A stretch of DNA of 49,903 nucleotides from Plectonema cf. radiosum LEGE 06105 (GCF_015207665.1 NZ_JADEWL010000037.1:1-49903); one strand, 5' to 3'. Positions 1-10,400 are shown, counted from the first letter of the stretch. The notes: generated from the letters alone by a model not told the origin. Numbers and translations: made by a program.

Positions 1-26
1 CCCATCTCCCCATCTCCCTCTCAACT

Positions 27-41
27 ATGACAGCCTGTCAT
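27..41. promoter_or_regulatory. Palindrome at petJ promoter, candidate copper-responsive operator
   Basis: ATGACAGCCTGTCAT is a 7-1-7 palindrome with perfect arms. It abuts a -35-like TTGACG (42-47), which is followed 17 bases later by GAGAAT (65-70). Cytochrome c6 is classically repressed by copper, in some cyanobacteria through a BlaI/CopY-type repressor (PetR). The TGACA/TGTCA core resembles operators of that family. The palindrome is visible; the regulator is inferred. Confidence 0.45.
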
Positions 42-123
42 TTGACGATATAACGTGTGAGTCGGAGAATAAATCATAGGGATATTTTATGCGATCGCCC
101 TTGACTTGTAGAGAGAACACGTA

Positions 124-453
124 ATGAAAAAGATTGTTTCGATATTGTTACTCGGTGTAGCAATTTTCAATTTTGTTTTTACTCGTCCTGCTTTAGCAGA
201 TGCAGCTGCTGGTGGTACTATATTTAATGCTAATTGCGCTTCTTGCCATGCAGGTGGTAGAAATTTGGTTCAAGCAAATAAGAGCCTGAGCAAAGCCGAT
301 TTGGAAAAGTATGAAATGCATTCCATAGAAGCCATTACTAACCAAGTTACCAAGGGTAAGAATGCTATGCCTGCTTTTAAGGGACGTTTAAGTGATGCAC
401 AAATTCAAGATGTAGCTGCTTACGTTTTATCAAAAGCTGACGCTGGCTGGTAA
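124..453 (+). CDS. petJ: Cytochrome c6 precursor
   Basis: Soluble thylakoid-lumen c-type cytochrome that carries electrons from cytochrome b6f to photosystem I and replaces plastocyanin when copper is scarce. The 109-residue precursor has a hydrophobic signal peptide ending near the Ala-Leu-Ala-Asp site (about residue 25). The heme-attachment motif CASCH lies at about residues 38-42, and the Met of NAMPAF supplies the sixth heme ligand. Length and the C-terminal AAYVLSKA helix fit the family. It stands alone and is followed after 26 bases by a perfect hairpin that probably terminates it. A palindrome sits at its promoter. Confidence 0.95.
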   Translation: MKKIVSILLLGVAIFNFVFTRPALADAAAGGTIFNANCASCHAGGRNLVQANKSLSKADLEKYEMHSIEAITNQVTKGKNAMPAFKGRLSDAQIQDVAAYVLSKADAGW

Positions 454-479
454 TTCCAGACTTAGAAGTCTAAAGACTT

Positions 480-512
480 AGAAGTCGGGTTTCTTTAATA
501 AACCCGACTTCT
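480..512. terminator. Bidirectional hairpin, 13-bp stem (copy A of AGAAGTCGGG family)
   Basis: AGAAGTCGGGTTT (480-492) pairs perfectly with AAACCCGACTTCT (500-512) around a 7-base loop. It lies between the converging petJ and the gene ending at 522, so it can end transcription from both sides. The same arms recur at 7377, 13199, 43354, 47905 and 47987. Confidence 0.7.
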
Positions 513-521
513 GTGATTACT

Positions 522-2072
522 CTATTTTCGTGTATATCGATGTTTAACACCTTGAGGAAAGTATTCCGATTCTCCCATTGGTAATAATTCCACTCGCGGT
601 GTTTGATATTCTGAGGGAACGTAATTTGCAAACTCGCTGTTAAGTCTTTTAAGTTGAGTGAGAATAGAATCCGCTACAGTTTGTTTTTTCTCTTCACTGG
701 CTTCAACTTGAGGTGCTAATTCTACAATTACAGATAAAAAACTATTTTTATCGGCATCTTCTTGTATTTGCATCACAAATTTACCAGTTACCCAGTCGCT
801 GATTAAAGGTTGTTCTAATCCAACTTTGATATTTTCCGGGTAGATATTCGCACCAAAGTAAGAAATTGTAAAGTTGGAACGTCCAAAAACGAAAACAAAA
901 GGTAAATTACGAATACCTCTTTGGTTTGATAATGCTTTTATAGGGCTAAATCCATGCTCTGCTAGAAATTCCAACATTGCATCATAAGTAATTATTCCCC
1001 CATTATCTAAAATATTGTAACGCACCAAGGGAATTCCATTATCTCCAGAAAATAATAGCGTACCTCTAGAAATTCCTTTGTTGAGGTTAACAGAATTAGA
1101 ATCCGTTGAATTTGGTATGACTTCAAAAAAGCGATTCATAGGGTCATACTGAACTAAAGTAGGTAAACGGGATTCTCCAAATAAATTACGCGCAGTTTCC
1201 GGATTTTTTGCTAAAAACTGCCGTATACAAATACTTAACGGTGTTTCATTACCCAAAACACCCGCATCAGCCGTACCATAAAGCGATGCAAAATCATCAC
1301 AGGGGTTTTGAGAACCTACTCTTTCCCCGACTAAATTTCGCCATTCTTCGCTAAATACTTCACCCGCCATCACGAATTTGATATTATATTGCTGCCATTC
1401 AATACTATTAGCAATACCCGTATCAATAACATCTTTGAGAAAAGGTGGATATCCTAATAAAACAGTTTGTTCAAAATTGGGACTTAATTCCGATACTACT
1501 CTTAAAATTTCCGCTTTATTTGTACCAGGTGAAATTACGGTAACGGGATAACCTTTACTAGAAAGATAGCGACAGCAATTAGTGGTGAACATTCCTCCCA
1601 CCCAGGTACCCAAAGCAAAGCAAACGACAGCTAAAGTAGACTTGGTATCCGCAGAAAAACTATCGTAAAATATCTGTTCAAACCGAGTAGCAATTTGTAA
1701 CTCATCCGTAAAGAAACGTAGCCAAAAGGTAGGTTTACCTGTTGAACCTGATGAGGCAGCAATTGTATCACAACTTGCTATTTTCCCGTCACGGCAGAAA
1801 TCAGCTAAGGGATAGCATTTGAGGTAATTATCTTTAGTAAGTGGTGGTAATTTTTGAAAATCATCAAAACTTTGAATAGTATCGGGATTAATTTGCTGTT
1901 CTTTCAAAAAAGCTTGATAAGCCGGTACATTTGTCGCGACATCCTGAAATAACTTGATTATTTCCGCAGCGGGATTCTTATCAAGATGCTGTTGTAACAC
2001 AGTTTCCAAAGGAGTATCTAAAAAGTCCTTAAATCCTTGAATTGCACGTTGACTTTGATTTTCGTAGTTCAT
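522..2072 (-). CDS. PaaK-like adenylate-forming enzyme (phenylacetate-CoA ligase family)
   Basis: 516 residues of the ANL adenylating superfamily. SSGSTGKPT (about residues 106-114) is the phosphate-binding P-loop, ASLYGTADAG (about 263-272) is the A5-like aromatic/adenine motif, and the segment around GRSNFTISYFGANIYPENIK precedes the C-terminal lid domain. PaaK-family enzymes adenylate an aryl or short-chain carboxylate and pass it to CoA or another acceptor. The substrate cannot be read from the sequence. No signal peptide and no biosynthetic partners lie nearby, so it is probably a stand-alone cytoplasmic enzyme. It converges on petJ with a shared hairpin terminator. No clear Shine-Dalgarno precedes the ATG. 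Confidence 0.8.
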   Translation of the reverse strand: MNYENQSQRAIQGFKDFLDTPLETVLQQHLDKNPAAEIIKLFQDVATNVPAYQAFLKEQQINPDTIQSFDDFQKLPPLTKDNYLKCYPLADFCRDGKIASCDTIAASSGSTGKPTFWLRFFTDELQIATRFEQIFYDSFSADTKSTLAVVCFALGTWVGGMFTTNCCRYLSSKGYPVTVISPGTNKAEILRVVSELSPNFEQTVLLGYPPFLKDVIDTGIANSIEWQQYNIKFVMAGEVFSEEWRNLVGERVGSQNPCDDFASLYGTADAGVLGNETPLSICIRQFLAKNPETARNLFGESRLPTLVQYDPMNRFFEVIPNSTDSNSVNLNKGISRGTLLFSGDNGIPLVRYNILDNGGIITYDAMLEFLAEHGFSPIKALSNQRGIRNLPFVFVFGRSNFTISYFGANIYPENIKVGLEQPLISDWVTGKFVMQIQEDADKNSFLSVIVELAPQVEASEEKKQTVADSILTQLKRLNSEFANYVPSEYQTPRVELLPMGESEYFPQGVKHRYTRK

Positions 2073-2105
2073 AGCGCTTGTTGTCGTTAAAAAAACGAAT
2101 TATTA

Positions 2106-2175
2106 TAACCTGGAATTGGGAATTACCAATTACCCATTCCCAATTACCAATTACCAATTACCCATTCCCAATTAG
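2106..2175. repeat. Heptamer tandem repeat (CCAATTA type)
   Basis: About ten degenerate 7-base units (CCAATTA/CCCATTC) fill the spacer between the divergent PaaK-like gene and the first kinase. This is the short tandem repeat class common between genes of Nostocales. The related TTGGTAA array at 6391 is on the opposite strand. Confidence 0.75.
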
Positions 2176-2243
2176 AAATTATACGTAAATTGCTCTGAAT
2201 GCATTGTAGTTATTAACAAAAACCCCTTTAAATTTTGGGCATC

Positions 2244-4004
2244 ATGCAGGTTTATTGCACTAAAAACCACGTAAACTCTCCACATAACCGCTTTTGTACT
2301 ATATGCGGCGAACCTTTGCCTCTTCCTTCTGCGGAAATCATTATTGACCGCTATAAAATTGTACGACAACTTGGACAAGGAGGTTTTGGACGTACTTATT
2401 TGGCTGAGGATATGCAGCAGTCAGATAAAATCTGTGTTCTCAAGGAGTTTGCACCCCAAGTTGAAGAAGATAAGGATTTACAAAAAGCCAAAGAGTTGTT
2501 TGAAAGAGAAGCAAATGTCCTCAAACAGTTGCAACATCCGCAAATTCCCCGTTTACACTGTTCATTACAGGTAAAATTACGCAATAAAGATTTTTTCTTT
2601 TTAGTGCAAGATTATGTTGAAGGTGAAAATTATCAGGATTTATTAGAAAAATCTCTCGATCAAGGACTATGTTTTAGTGAAGAAAAAGTATTTCACTTAT
2701 TAACACAAATTTTACCAGTATTAAATTACATCCATTCTAAAGATGTAGTTCACCGCGACATTTCACCGGATAATTTAATTTTGCGGAAGAGTGATAATGT
2801 ACCAGTTTTAATTGATTTTGGTGGTGTAAAGCAATTACCGGCTTCTCAAGGATTATGGTTTACGCAATTACCCGCAAATCGGACTTTGTTGGGTAAAAAA
2901 GGTTACGCCCCTGAAGAGCAATTACGTCAGGGTAAAGCGTTTCACAGTAGCGATTTGTATTCCTTAGCGGTAACTGCTTTGGTATTACTTGCCGGAGAAG
3001 AACCACAAAAATTATACGATAGTTATCAAGGAAATTGGCGTTGGGGAGAAAAAATTAAAGTTAGTCCGAATTTTGAAGCAGTTTTGAAAAGGATGCTTGC
3101 TTATAAACCCAGCGACAGATACCAAAATGCCGAACAAGTTTTAAAAGATTTACAGTCTTCGACTCCCGTTTCTAATCTTCCGACTTCTGCTCCCACTTAT
3201 GCGGCTTCTGCTTCACCTAAAAGTGTAAATCCTTATATCACTAAGATTAATACAATGGTGGTGGCTCCGGGACGCAAAAATGCTGGTGCGATCGCAACTA
3301 AATTTCACAACAAAACTAACGCTTTTGCAACTGCAATCCATTTACCGATTTGGTTGCGTCCTTTTTTCGTCAGTTTGGTAAGTACAAGTGTTGTGGTTTT
3401 AGTTTTTGCGGGTACTTGGGCTGTAATTAATGGAGTTATTAATGCTGTCACTTCCTTTTCTCTTCCCGCAGTTTCTTTACCACAATTACCATCAGTTGAA
3501 CTACCTGATTTTCCGGGAAATGATAATAATACCAATACAGGATTAAGTCGCGGTGAAACAAACAATATTGAAAAAATTATCCAGCGTCGTCAGGGGTTAG
3601 AAATTCCCGAATTATTTTTTAATAATACGGTAAATCAAATATTTTATACCCAAAATCCCCAAGCTCGCGGACGTACTTTAACCAACAGTCCAGAAGATGA
3701 AGCTTTACGGAAGAAGTGGTACAGTATTGCCCAAGACTTGCTCGATAAGCTAGAAAAAGCTAATCTCAGTAAGGAAACTCGCCAAAAATTAGGAGGCTAT
3801 ACTGGACAAGATTATCAAAGTTGGGAACGGCGATCGCAAGCAGGAGAATTCGGTAATTATACTATTGAAGATTTAAATAGAGATACCAACCGTAAATTCG
3901 ATCAATTGTTTCCTGGAGAAAGACAGGGGAACCTAACACAGCAAACCTTTGGTCAAATTTGGTATGCGTTGGGTAATGAAGAAGTTAGCAAACGAGGAAG
4001 TTAA
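2244..4004 (+). CDS. Membrane Ser/Thr protein kinase with N-terminal zinc ribbon
   Basis: 586 residues if it starts at ATG 2244; an in-frame TTG lies 9 bases upstream. Cys5, His9, Cys18 and Cys21 form a zinc-ribbon-like knuckle. The Hanks-type kinase domain (about 35-305) has the Gly loop LGQGGFGRTYLAED, VLKEF with the catalytic Lys, HRDISPDN as catalytic loop (Ser-Pro where most kinases have Lys-Pro), IDFGG as the DFG motif and GYAPEEQ as the APE region. One transmembrane helix (about 375-400) is followed by an exported domain with NQIFYTQNPQARGRTL. The next gene is a paralogue with the same layout, so the pair arose by tandem duplication. Signal and targets are unknown. Confidence 0.88.
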   Translation: MQVYCTKNHVNSPHNRFCTICGEPLPLPSAEIIIDRYKIVRQLGQGGFGRTYLAEDMQQSDKICVLKEFAPQVEEDKDLQKAKELFEREANVLKQLQHPQIPRLHCSLQVKLRNKDFFFLVQDYVEGENYQDLLEKSLDQGLCFSEEKVFHLLTQILPVLNYIHSKDVVHRDISPDNLILRKSDNVPVLIDFGGVKQLPASQGLWFTQLPANRTLLGKKGYAPEEQLRQGKAFHSSDLYSLAVTALVLLAGEEPQKLYDSYQGNWRWGEKIKVSPNFEAVLKRMLAYKPSDRYQNAEQVLKDLQSSTPVSNLPTSAPTYAASASPKSVNPYITKINTMVVAPGRKNAGAIATKFHNKTNAFATAIHLPIWLRPFFVSLVSTSVVVLVFAGTWAVINGVINAVTSFSLPAVSLPQLPSVELPDFPGNDNNTNTGLSRGETNNIEKIIQRRQGLEIPELFFNNTVNQIFYTQNPQARGRTLTNSPEDEALRKKWYSIAQDLLDKLEKANLSKETRQKLGGYTGQDYQSWERRSQAGEFGNYTIEDLNRDTNRKFDQLFPGERQGNLTQQTFGQIWYALGNEEVSKRGS

Positions 4005-4121
4005 TATTTAAGATTCAATAATCAAGTGTAATTTACTAAATATCTAAGCTGTGCTAATACAAGTGTAGTCTTATTTTATCGGTAGCGATTAGAAAAACTT
4101 AATCTGTTCATAAATCCCAAT

Positions 4122-4215
4122 TCCTAACTCTTAACTCCTAACTCCTAACTCCCGTACAGACGTAGCAATACGCCCCGTCTCTACAATTCCTAACTCCCAA
4201 CTCCTAACTCCTACC
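4122..4215. repeat. Degenerate heptamer repeat (CCTAACT) with inserted dispersed motif
   Basis: Repeated CTAACTC/CTCCTAA units are interrupted by CAGACGTAGCAATACGCCCC, which resembles one arm of the GAGACG...CGTCTC hairpins dispersed in cyanobacterial genomes. It fills the gap between the two kinase genes. No gene is seen here. Confidence 0.6.
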
Positions 4216-4221
4216 TCTCCC

Positions 4222-6390
4222 ATGACATTTATTAAATGCTCGAAAGGACATGAAAATCCACCTGGAAGCCGCTTTTGTCTACACTGCGGCGAAATGTTGC
4301 ATGATTCTCCAATGAGTCAAAGTATACAACCAGGGCAAACTTTGGGTGAACGTTATTTAATAGTACGTCAACTGGGACAGGGAGGATTTGGACGAACTTA
4401 TTTAGCAGAAGATGTCAACCGTTTTCGCGAACTTTGCGTTTTAAAAGAATTTTCTCCCCAAGTTCAAACCGAATACGTTTTGCAAAAATCGGAACAACTT
4501 TTTGAACGAGAAGCAAGCGTTCTTTACAAACTGCAACACCCTCAAATACCCCGCTTCCGCGAACTTTTACGTTTAAAAATTAATCATAAAGAATACTTAA
4601 TTTTAGTCCAAGATTATGTAGAGGGAGAAAATTATCGTTTCTTACTAGATAACCGTCTCAAACAAGGAATGAAATTTAGTGAAACAGAAGTCAAGCAGTT
4701 ATTACAGCAAATATTACCAGTATTAGATTATATTCATTCCCTAGGTGTAATTCACCGCGATATTTCGCCAGATAACTTGATTCTTCGTAAAAGTGACCAG
4801 TTGCCAGTATTAATAGATTTTGGTGGTGTAAAGCAAGTAGTCGCAACGGTAGCTTCCCAATATTATGCACCGGGTAGTACACCTACAACCCCAATGCCAA
4901 CTTTACTCGGAAAAGTAGGTTATGCTCCCCCAGAACAAATGCAAACTGGGTTAGTGGAACCCCACAGTGATTTATACGCATTGGCTGCAACAGTACTCGT
5001 TTTACTTACAGGTAAACAACCAGCAGAATTAATTGATAACTATAACTTGCAATGGCAATGGCGGCGAGAAGTTAATCTGAGTCCCGCATTTGGGGTAGTG
5101 TTAGATAAAATGCTGTCTACTGCACCAAGGGAACGCTATCAAAATGCCAATCAAGTTTTACAAGCGCTTAACCCTGCTTTTACAAATAATAATCCAGTAT
5201 TACAAACACTACCTCCCCAGTTACAACCACCGCAACAAACAGAACAAACTGTTGCTGTCGCACCTGCTGTACAATCACCTAGTTTTGCAGCACCCGGTTT
5301 CCCCGAACCTCAATCCAAATCTACAACTTGGTTGACACCGGGAAAAATCGCCGCGATATTTTTAACTACAATCGCTTTAGGCGGTGTAACGTACTTTGGA
5401 GTATCTCAAATCACATCTAGAGAAGACTCCACACCGACAGTAACGCCCACATCAACAGAGCCTCCAGTTGACCCGAAATTTTCTCCAGAAGAAAGAGAAC
5501 GTAAAGAAAAACTCAAATCACAACGAGAACGACTAGGTATAGATTATAACTTTTATGTCAGACTAGTTAATCAAATATTTTGGAATCGAAATCCCAGTTT
5601 AAATGGACGCACCTTGAGCGACGAATCCCAAGATGCAGAACTCCGCGAACAATGGGATAAAACAGCTAATGAATTGCTCGACAAGATGTCACAACTGAGT
5701 TCCGACGCTCGTCGTAGACTCGGAACCTTCACCGCAGCAGACCGCGATCGCTGGAAAGTTCAGGTGAATAATATTAATGTTGGCAGCCGTTCGGTATACG
5801 ACTTAGCTGACGCACCGTTTTACAGTAATTTCCCTGAGCAAAAAAGTAGAAATTTTATTAACGAACCTGTAGGACAAGTTTGGCATGGATTCGTATTTGA
5901 TAAACTAAATGCAGTACTTGCACGTAGTGCCTTTGAGAAACTGCAATTTGCCAGCGGTGATACGGGAGTTAATAGAAGCGGTAATTTTAGAAATCGGCAA
6001 GGTAAAATCTTCATTGCTCAACTCGGCAAAGGACAAGAAATGGAAGTCAATTTAACGGCTTCTCCCAAGGTATTATTGTCTATCTATTCGCCTTCTGGTA
6101 AAACAGTATTATTAGAAGATTCGACAAGACGTTCTTGGTCGGGTACTCTCGACGAAAATGGGTATTATGAATTCGTCATCGTCTCCACATCATCGCAATC
6201 CGAAGATTATCGGCTGGGTTTACAAGTAGAAAATGCGGCTCCACCACCGGAACCCACAGTAGAACCAGAACCCACATCCGAACCCACATCTGAACCGACA
6301 CCAGAACCTACATCCGAACCCACATCCGAACCGACACCAGAACCCACTCCTACACCAACAGAAGAACCCGTACCAGAATCGACACCGTAA
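4222..6390 (+). CDS. Membrane Ser/Thr protein kinase with zinc ribbon, paralogue of the preceding gene
   Basis: 722 residues. The N-terminal zinc knuckle is Cys6, His10, Cys19, Cys22. The kinase domain (about 45-320) has LGQGGFGRTYLAED, VLKEF, HRDISPDN, IDFGG and GYAPPEQ. A Pro/Gln-rich linker leads to one transmembrane helix (about 374-396). The exported part contains the NQIFWNRNPSLNGRTL domain shared with the upstream kinase, then a beta-rich segment like a C-terminal pre-peptidase domain (SGNFRNRQGKIFIAQL to YYEFVIVS). The C-terminal tail is built of Glu-Pro-Thr/Ser repeats. The tail and the extra domain distinguish it from its neighbour. It probably senses an envelope signal; targets are unknown. 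Confidence 0.88.
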   Translation: MTFIKCSKGHENPPGSRFCLHCGEMLHDSPMSQSIQPGQTLGERYLIVRQLGQGGFGRTYLAEDVNRFRELCVLKEFSPQVQTEYVLQKSEQLFEREASVLYKLQHPQIPRFRELLRLKINHKEYLILVQDYVEGENYRFLLDNRLKQGMKFSETEVKQLLQQILPVLDYIHSLGVIHRDISPDNLILRKSDQLPVLIDFGGVKQVVATVASQYYAPGSTPTTPMPTLLGKVGYAPPEQMQTGLVEPHSDLYALAATVLVLLTGKQPAELIDNYNLQWQWRREVNLSPAFGVVLDKMLSTAPRERYQNANQVLQALNPAFTNNNPVLQTLPPQLQPPQQTEQTVAVAPAVQSPSFAAPGFPEPQSKSTTWLTPGKIAAIFLTTIALGGVTYFGVSQITSREDSTPTVTPTSTEPPVDPKFSPEERERKEKLKSQRERLGIDYNFYVRLVNQIFWNRNPSLNGRTLSDESQDAELREQWDKTANELLDKMSQLSSDARRRLGTFTAADRDRWKVQVNNINVGSRSVYDLADAPFYSNFPEQKSRNFINEPVGQVWHGFVFDKLNAVLARSAFEKLQFASGDTGVNRSGNFRNRQGKIFIAQLGKGQEMEVNLTASPKVLLSIYSPSGKTVLLEDSTRRSWSGTLDENGYYEFVIVSTSSQSEDYRLGLQVENAAPPPEPTVEPEPTSEPTSEPTPEPTSEPTSEPTPEPTPTPTEEPVPESTP

Positions 6391-6441
6391 TTGGTAATTG
6401 GTAATTGGTAATTGGTAATTGGTAATTGGTAATTGGTAATT
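6391..6441. repeat. TTGGTAA heptamer tandem array
   Basis: Seven near-perfect TTGGTAA units follow the kinase stop codon directly. This is typical Nostocales short tandem repeat DNA and may vary in copy number between strains. Confidence 0.85.
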
Positions 6442-6544
6442 AAATCTGTGAAATCCCTTCCATCCGTTTTAATCGGTGATAACTGTTGCCTAATAAAATA
6501 TTTGTGATATAATAATTGTTTGGTTAATTAGAGGGTACAATAAA

Positions 6545-6982
6545 TTGGCAGATCAATCATACTTAGATAAAGATACTCCTTTGGTACCAGTGGGCAGCCA
6601 CTGTATTTTGGAACTGTATGAATGTCCCAAGGATTTGCTCAACGATGTTGATTTCATCAAAAAAGCGTTGGAAGAAGGAGTCAAAGAAGCTGACTCGACT
6701 TTACTCAAAGAGCTAACTTATCAGTTTGAACCCTACGGAGTGACGGCTTTAGCGCTTTTAGCAGAATCTCACGTTTCGGTTCACACTTGGCCTGAAATCG
6801 GTTATATTGCGATCGATATGTTTACTTGCGGCGAACACGCACAGCCAGAAAAAGCCTGCAAGTATTTAGTCAAAGCTTTTCAAGCTAAAAATCACATACT
6901 TTTGAAAATTCCTAGAGGTCGGCTGACACCAGAGCTTAAGAAACTCGAAGAAAGTTTATTAGCTGGTGCTTCTGAAAGGTAA
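6545..6982 (+). CDS. speD: S-adenosylmethionine decarboxylase proenzyme
   Basis: Makes decarboxylated SAM, the aminopropyl donor for spermidine synthesis. The 145-residue proenzyme contains LLAESHVSVHTWPE (about residues 74-87). In this family the chain self-cleaves before the Ser of ESH to create the pyruvoyl group, and the following His and the later Cys of FTCGEH are catalytic. The start is a TTG: no ATG or GTG lies in frame before the upstream stop at 6494, and AGAGGG sits 9 bases ahead, a good ribosome site. Length is slightly above the usual 120-140 residues. No spermidine synthase gene lies in the window. Confidence 0.93.
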   Translation: MADQSYLDKDTPLVPVGSHCILELYECPKDLLNDVDFIKKALEEGVKEADSTLLKELTYQFEPYGVTALALLAESHVSVHTWPEIGYIAIDMFTCGEHAQPEKACKYLVKAFQAKNHILLKIPRGRLTPELKKLEESLLAGASER

Positions 6983-7229
6983 AATAAGAGATAAGGACAG
7001 ATGGAGCGAGGGTAAATAATTATTTACTACTCACTCCCCAGTTTACCGTAATTAGAAATCTGAAACTAGTACTTGACCACACAAGTTTTGAGGGGTAGAG
7101 GTAGTGCGATCCGAAAAGGTTGCTAGCTACTACCAGGGAGCGAGACGCTCCCACTACAAATTTATTACCCATCAAAATTAATGTGGCGGAGTACTAGTAG
7201 TTAATTTTATTAATTTTGGTGGGTAATTT

Positions 7230-7282
7230 GTAGTGCGAGCTTCTAGCTCGCTATTGGCTAGCGAGCTAGAAGCTCGCACTAC
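7230..7282. repeat. Perfect 23-bp stem-loop, dispersed repeat
   Basis: The arm at 7230-7252, starting GTAGTGCGAGC, is exactly reverse-complementary to 7260-7282, with loop ATTGGCT. Related wording (AGCGGGCTAACAGCCCGCACTAC) occurs near 23842-23864. It is a mobile-type small repeat or strong RNA hairpin. Confidence 0.8.
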
Positions 7283-7376
7283 GAACTACGAATTTATGGA
7301 CAAAAAGCTGAGACGCTCCCTATTGGAACTTTTTAAGAAATAAGAAAAAAGTGCAATCTTAATGAGACGTGAGGTA

Positions 7377-7443
7377 AGAAGTCGGGTTTTTAGAATATGA
7401 ATATCTGTAACACGGTTCTAATTCTCATAAAAACCCGACTTCT
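7377..7443. terminator. Hairpin copy B, 15-bp stem
   Basis: AGAAGTCGGGTTTTT (7377-7391) and AAAAACCCGACTTCT (7429-7443) are exact complements around a loop of about 37 bases. It lies just past the end of the minus-strand metalloprotease, with a T-run on either strand, so it may act as a terminator. Confidence 0.6.
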
Positions 7444-7492
7444 GTGATTATCAGGGTAATCCCCTACCCTTTCATCAGACCCTTATTATGAA

Positions 7493-10400
7493 TTACATTT
7501 CATAAAGTGAAATATTGCGGAACTGACTTTGTGCTACTGAATTAGAAATATCATCGTCGGACGCTAAAGTGAGATAATTAAAGTTACCTGTAAAGTAGTC
7601 TCCAACATTCATTTCATAGGTTTTCCATCCAGAACCAAGGGTATAGTTATCTTCAATTTCTATTCCCCAATCTTGAGTTCCAGAAACTTGGAATAAATGC
7701 TTAGCATCACCACCGCTGATAATATCGTCATTATCAAAACCAATACCCTGTATCTCTCCTTGGGCATTGCTTTGAAATTCAAATTTGAGAACGGTATTTT
7801 GGGTAACGTTGTAGTTATTAATATCTAACTTCTTCCAACTGTTACCTTTAAGTTCAACTTCGGTTCTATTATCAGAAATAGTAAATGTACCTTTATCTTG
7901 ATTTAGACCACCGTAGGAAGAAAGAGTGGAATTATTAGTACTATCTTTGACAAAAAGTACAACATCTGAATTTAAATTTTCTTGGTTTTCAGCGATGCTT
8001 AACTTATTATTGTTTGTCTGAGCTACAGCTTGAGCGTATTGACTATATTCATATAATTTCAAATTACGGAATTGACTGTGAGCATCAGCATTTCTAACAT
8101 CGTGGTCATTAGCAAATACTAAATAATTGAATTGACCACTCATATAGTCACCGACACGGATTTGATAAGATTTCCAACCAGAGTTAGTTTGATATTCAAA
8201 TCCAGGGATACCCCAACCTTTCTCAGTTCCTGCTAGTTGGAATATATTTTTACGATCTGTGCTAGTTAATTTGTTGTCAACATCAAAGCCAATACCTTGA
8301 ATTTCTCCTTGAATAGTGCTGTTATATTCAAATTCAAGTATGGTTTCTTTGGTAATATTGTAATCGATAGATAGTTTTTTCCAAGAATTACCTTGCATTT
8401 CAAATTCTTTACCATCATGCGAAATATTCAGAATTCCAGTCTTATCTTGGTCAGCATAAGAGTCTAAAGAGTCGAAGCTTAATCTTGGTATTTCTGGGAC
8501 TGGTTTAGTTTCAGCAGTGGGAATTTGACCATATTCATATAACCTCAAGTTGCGATATTGACTGTGAGCATCAGCATTGCTGACATCGTGGTCATTAGCA
8601 AATACTAAATAATTGAATTGACCACTTATATAGTCACCGACACGGATTTGATAAGATTTCCAACCAGAGTTAGTTTGATATTCAAATCCAGAAATACCCC
8701 AACCTTTCTGAGTTCCTGCTAGTTGGAATATATTTTTACTATCTGTACTAGTTAATTTGTTGTCAACATCAAAACCAATACCTTGAATTTCTCCTTGAAC
8801 AGTGCTGTTATATTCAAATTCAAGTATGGTGTCTACGGTGATATTGTAATCAATAGATAGTTGTTTCCAAGAATTACCTTGCATTTCAAACTCTTTACCA
8901 TCATCCGAAATATTCAGAATTCCAGTCTTATCTTGGTCAGCATAAGAGTCTAAAGAGTTGAAGCTTAATGTTGGTATTTCTGGAGTAGGTTGAGGTTGAG
9001 TTTGAGCAGGTTGTTCTTGAGTTGGAGTCGGTTGAGTTTCAGCAGTGGGAATTTGACCATATTCATATAATCTCAAGTTGCGATATTGACTGTGAGCATT
9101 AGCATTGCTGACATCGTGGTCATTAGCAAATACCAAAGAATTGAAGTTACCACTTATATAGTCACCGACACGGATTTGATAAGATTTCCAACCAGAGTTA
9201 GTTTGATATTCAAATCCAGGGATACCCCAACCTTTCTGAGTTCCTGCTAGTTGGAATATATTCTTAGCATCTGTGCTTGTTAATTTGTTGTCGATATCAA
9301 AACCAATACCTTGAATTTCTCCTTGAACAGTGCTGTTATATTCAAATTCAAGTATGGTGTCTACGGTGATATTGTAATTAATAGATAGCTTTTTCCAAGA
9401 ATTACCTTGCATTTCAAATTCTTTACCATCATTTGAAATATTCAAAATCCCAGTCTTATCTTGATCTGCGTAAGAGCTTAAAGAGTCGAAGCTTAATGTT
9501 GGCATCTCTGAGGTAGATTTATTCTCAACAGGTTGTTGAGTTGGAGTTGATTGAGTCTCAGCAGGTGCAGTATTAACTTGATTAATATCCCAACCTAAAT
9601 CCTCTAAAATTCCCAAAGTAATCCCACCAGGATTGTGAATTGCTTCACCTGAGACAAATAAAGGTGTCATCAAAGAATCTACATGACCTTTAGGATATGT
9701 TTTTTCGTCAAGATGCGCTACGCTTGAACCATATTGCCAAGTACTAGGTGCGTATAATTTTGGATATAAGCCACCATTTGCTTCTGTTGCGTTAACACCA
9801 TTAAAAAATAAGTTGTTGCTAGTTAATTGCTTTCCTAATTCTTCCGAGTGATTAGGAAATGAACTAAGACTTTGATTATTCCCATTAACTACAAAGGTTT
9901 CAAAAATTGTGTTTCCATAACTACCTTTTCCACTGTTGTAGGATATAAAGTCCGTTAATCCGAAACCGTGTACAAACTCATGCAAAACAACAGTTGTAAA
10001 ATCGTACTGGTTAGTTGGAGTATTACCGTCAGTGCCAAGATACCATTTAGAGAAATTACTATTTAAGTAAATTTCAATTTCGGGTTTATCCCCGTTTAAA
10101 TCCTTACCAGCTAAATGATTAGCTAAGGCGATGGGGTAGTAAGTATTGTCTTTGGTTGCACCCGAAAAATTTCTGGTAAAACTATATGGTGAAGCCGCAC
10201 CCAGAATACCAGAACCATATGGACTCAAATCTTCCCAGTAAGCATTAACTTGCATAGGAATGTCCGATTTTATCCATCCTTCCCAGATATTTACTACATA
10301 TTCAAAAGCGTTTTGAGCTTCCTGAGAAAAGCCGTGATAATTAACATTTATTGTTGAAGTTGGAGGATTGATAAAGCTAGCAGATACAAAAGTTTTATTC

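Larger units (their letters stand above)
6983..7492. other. Repeat-rich spacer, 510 bases
   Basis: No gene is seen. The spacer holds an inverted pair TTACCCATCAAAATTAA / TTAATTTTGGTGGGTAA (about 7167-7183 and 7211-7227), the dispersed motif GGGAGCGAGACGCTCCCACTA (7136-7156), a perfect 23-bp hairpin (7230-7282), and copy B of the AGAAGTCGGG hairpin (7377-7443), which probably terminates the metalloprotease gene or speD. Confidence 0.7.

Noticed and set aside
2172-2378. 68-codon minus-strand frame upstream of the first kinase
   Set aside because: It overlaps the kinase start and the heptamer repeats and shows no protein-like features.
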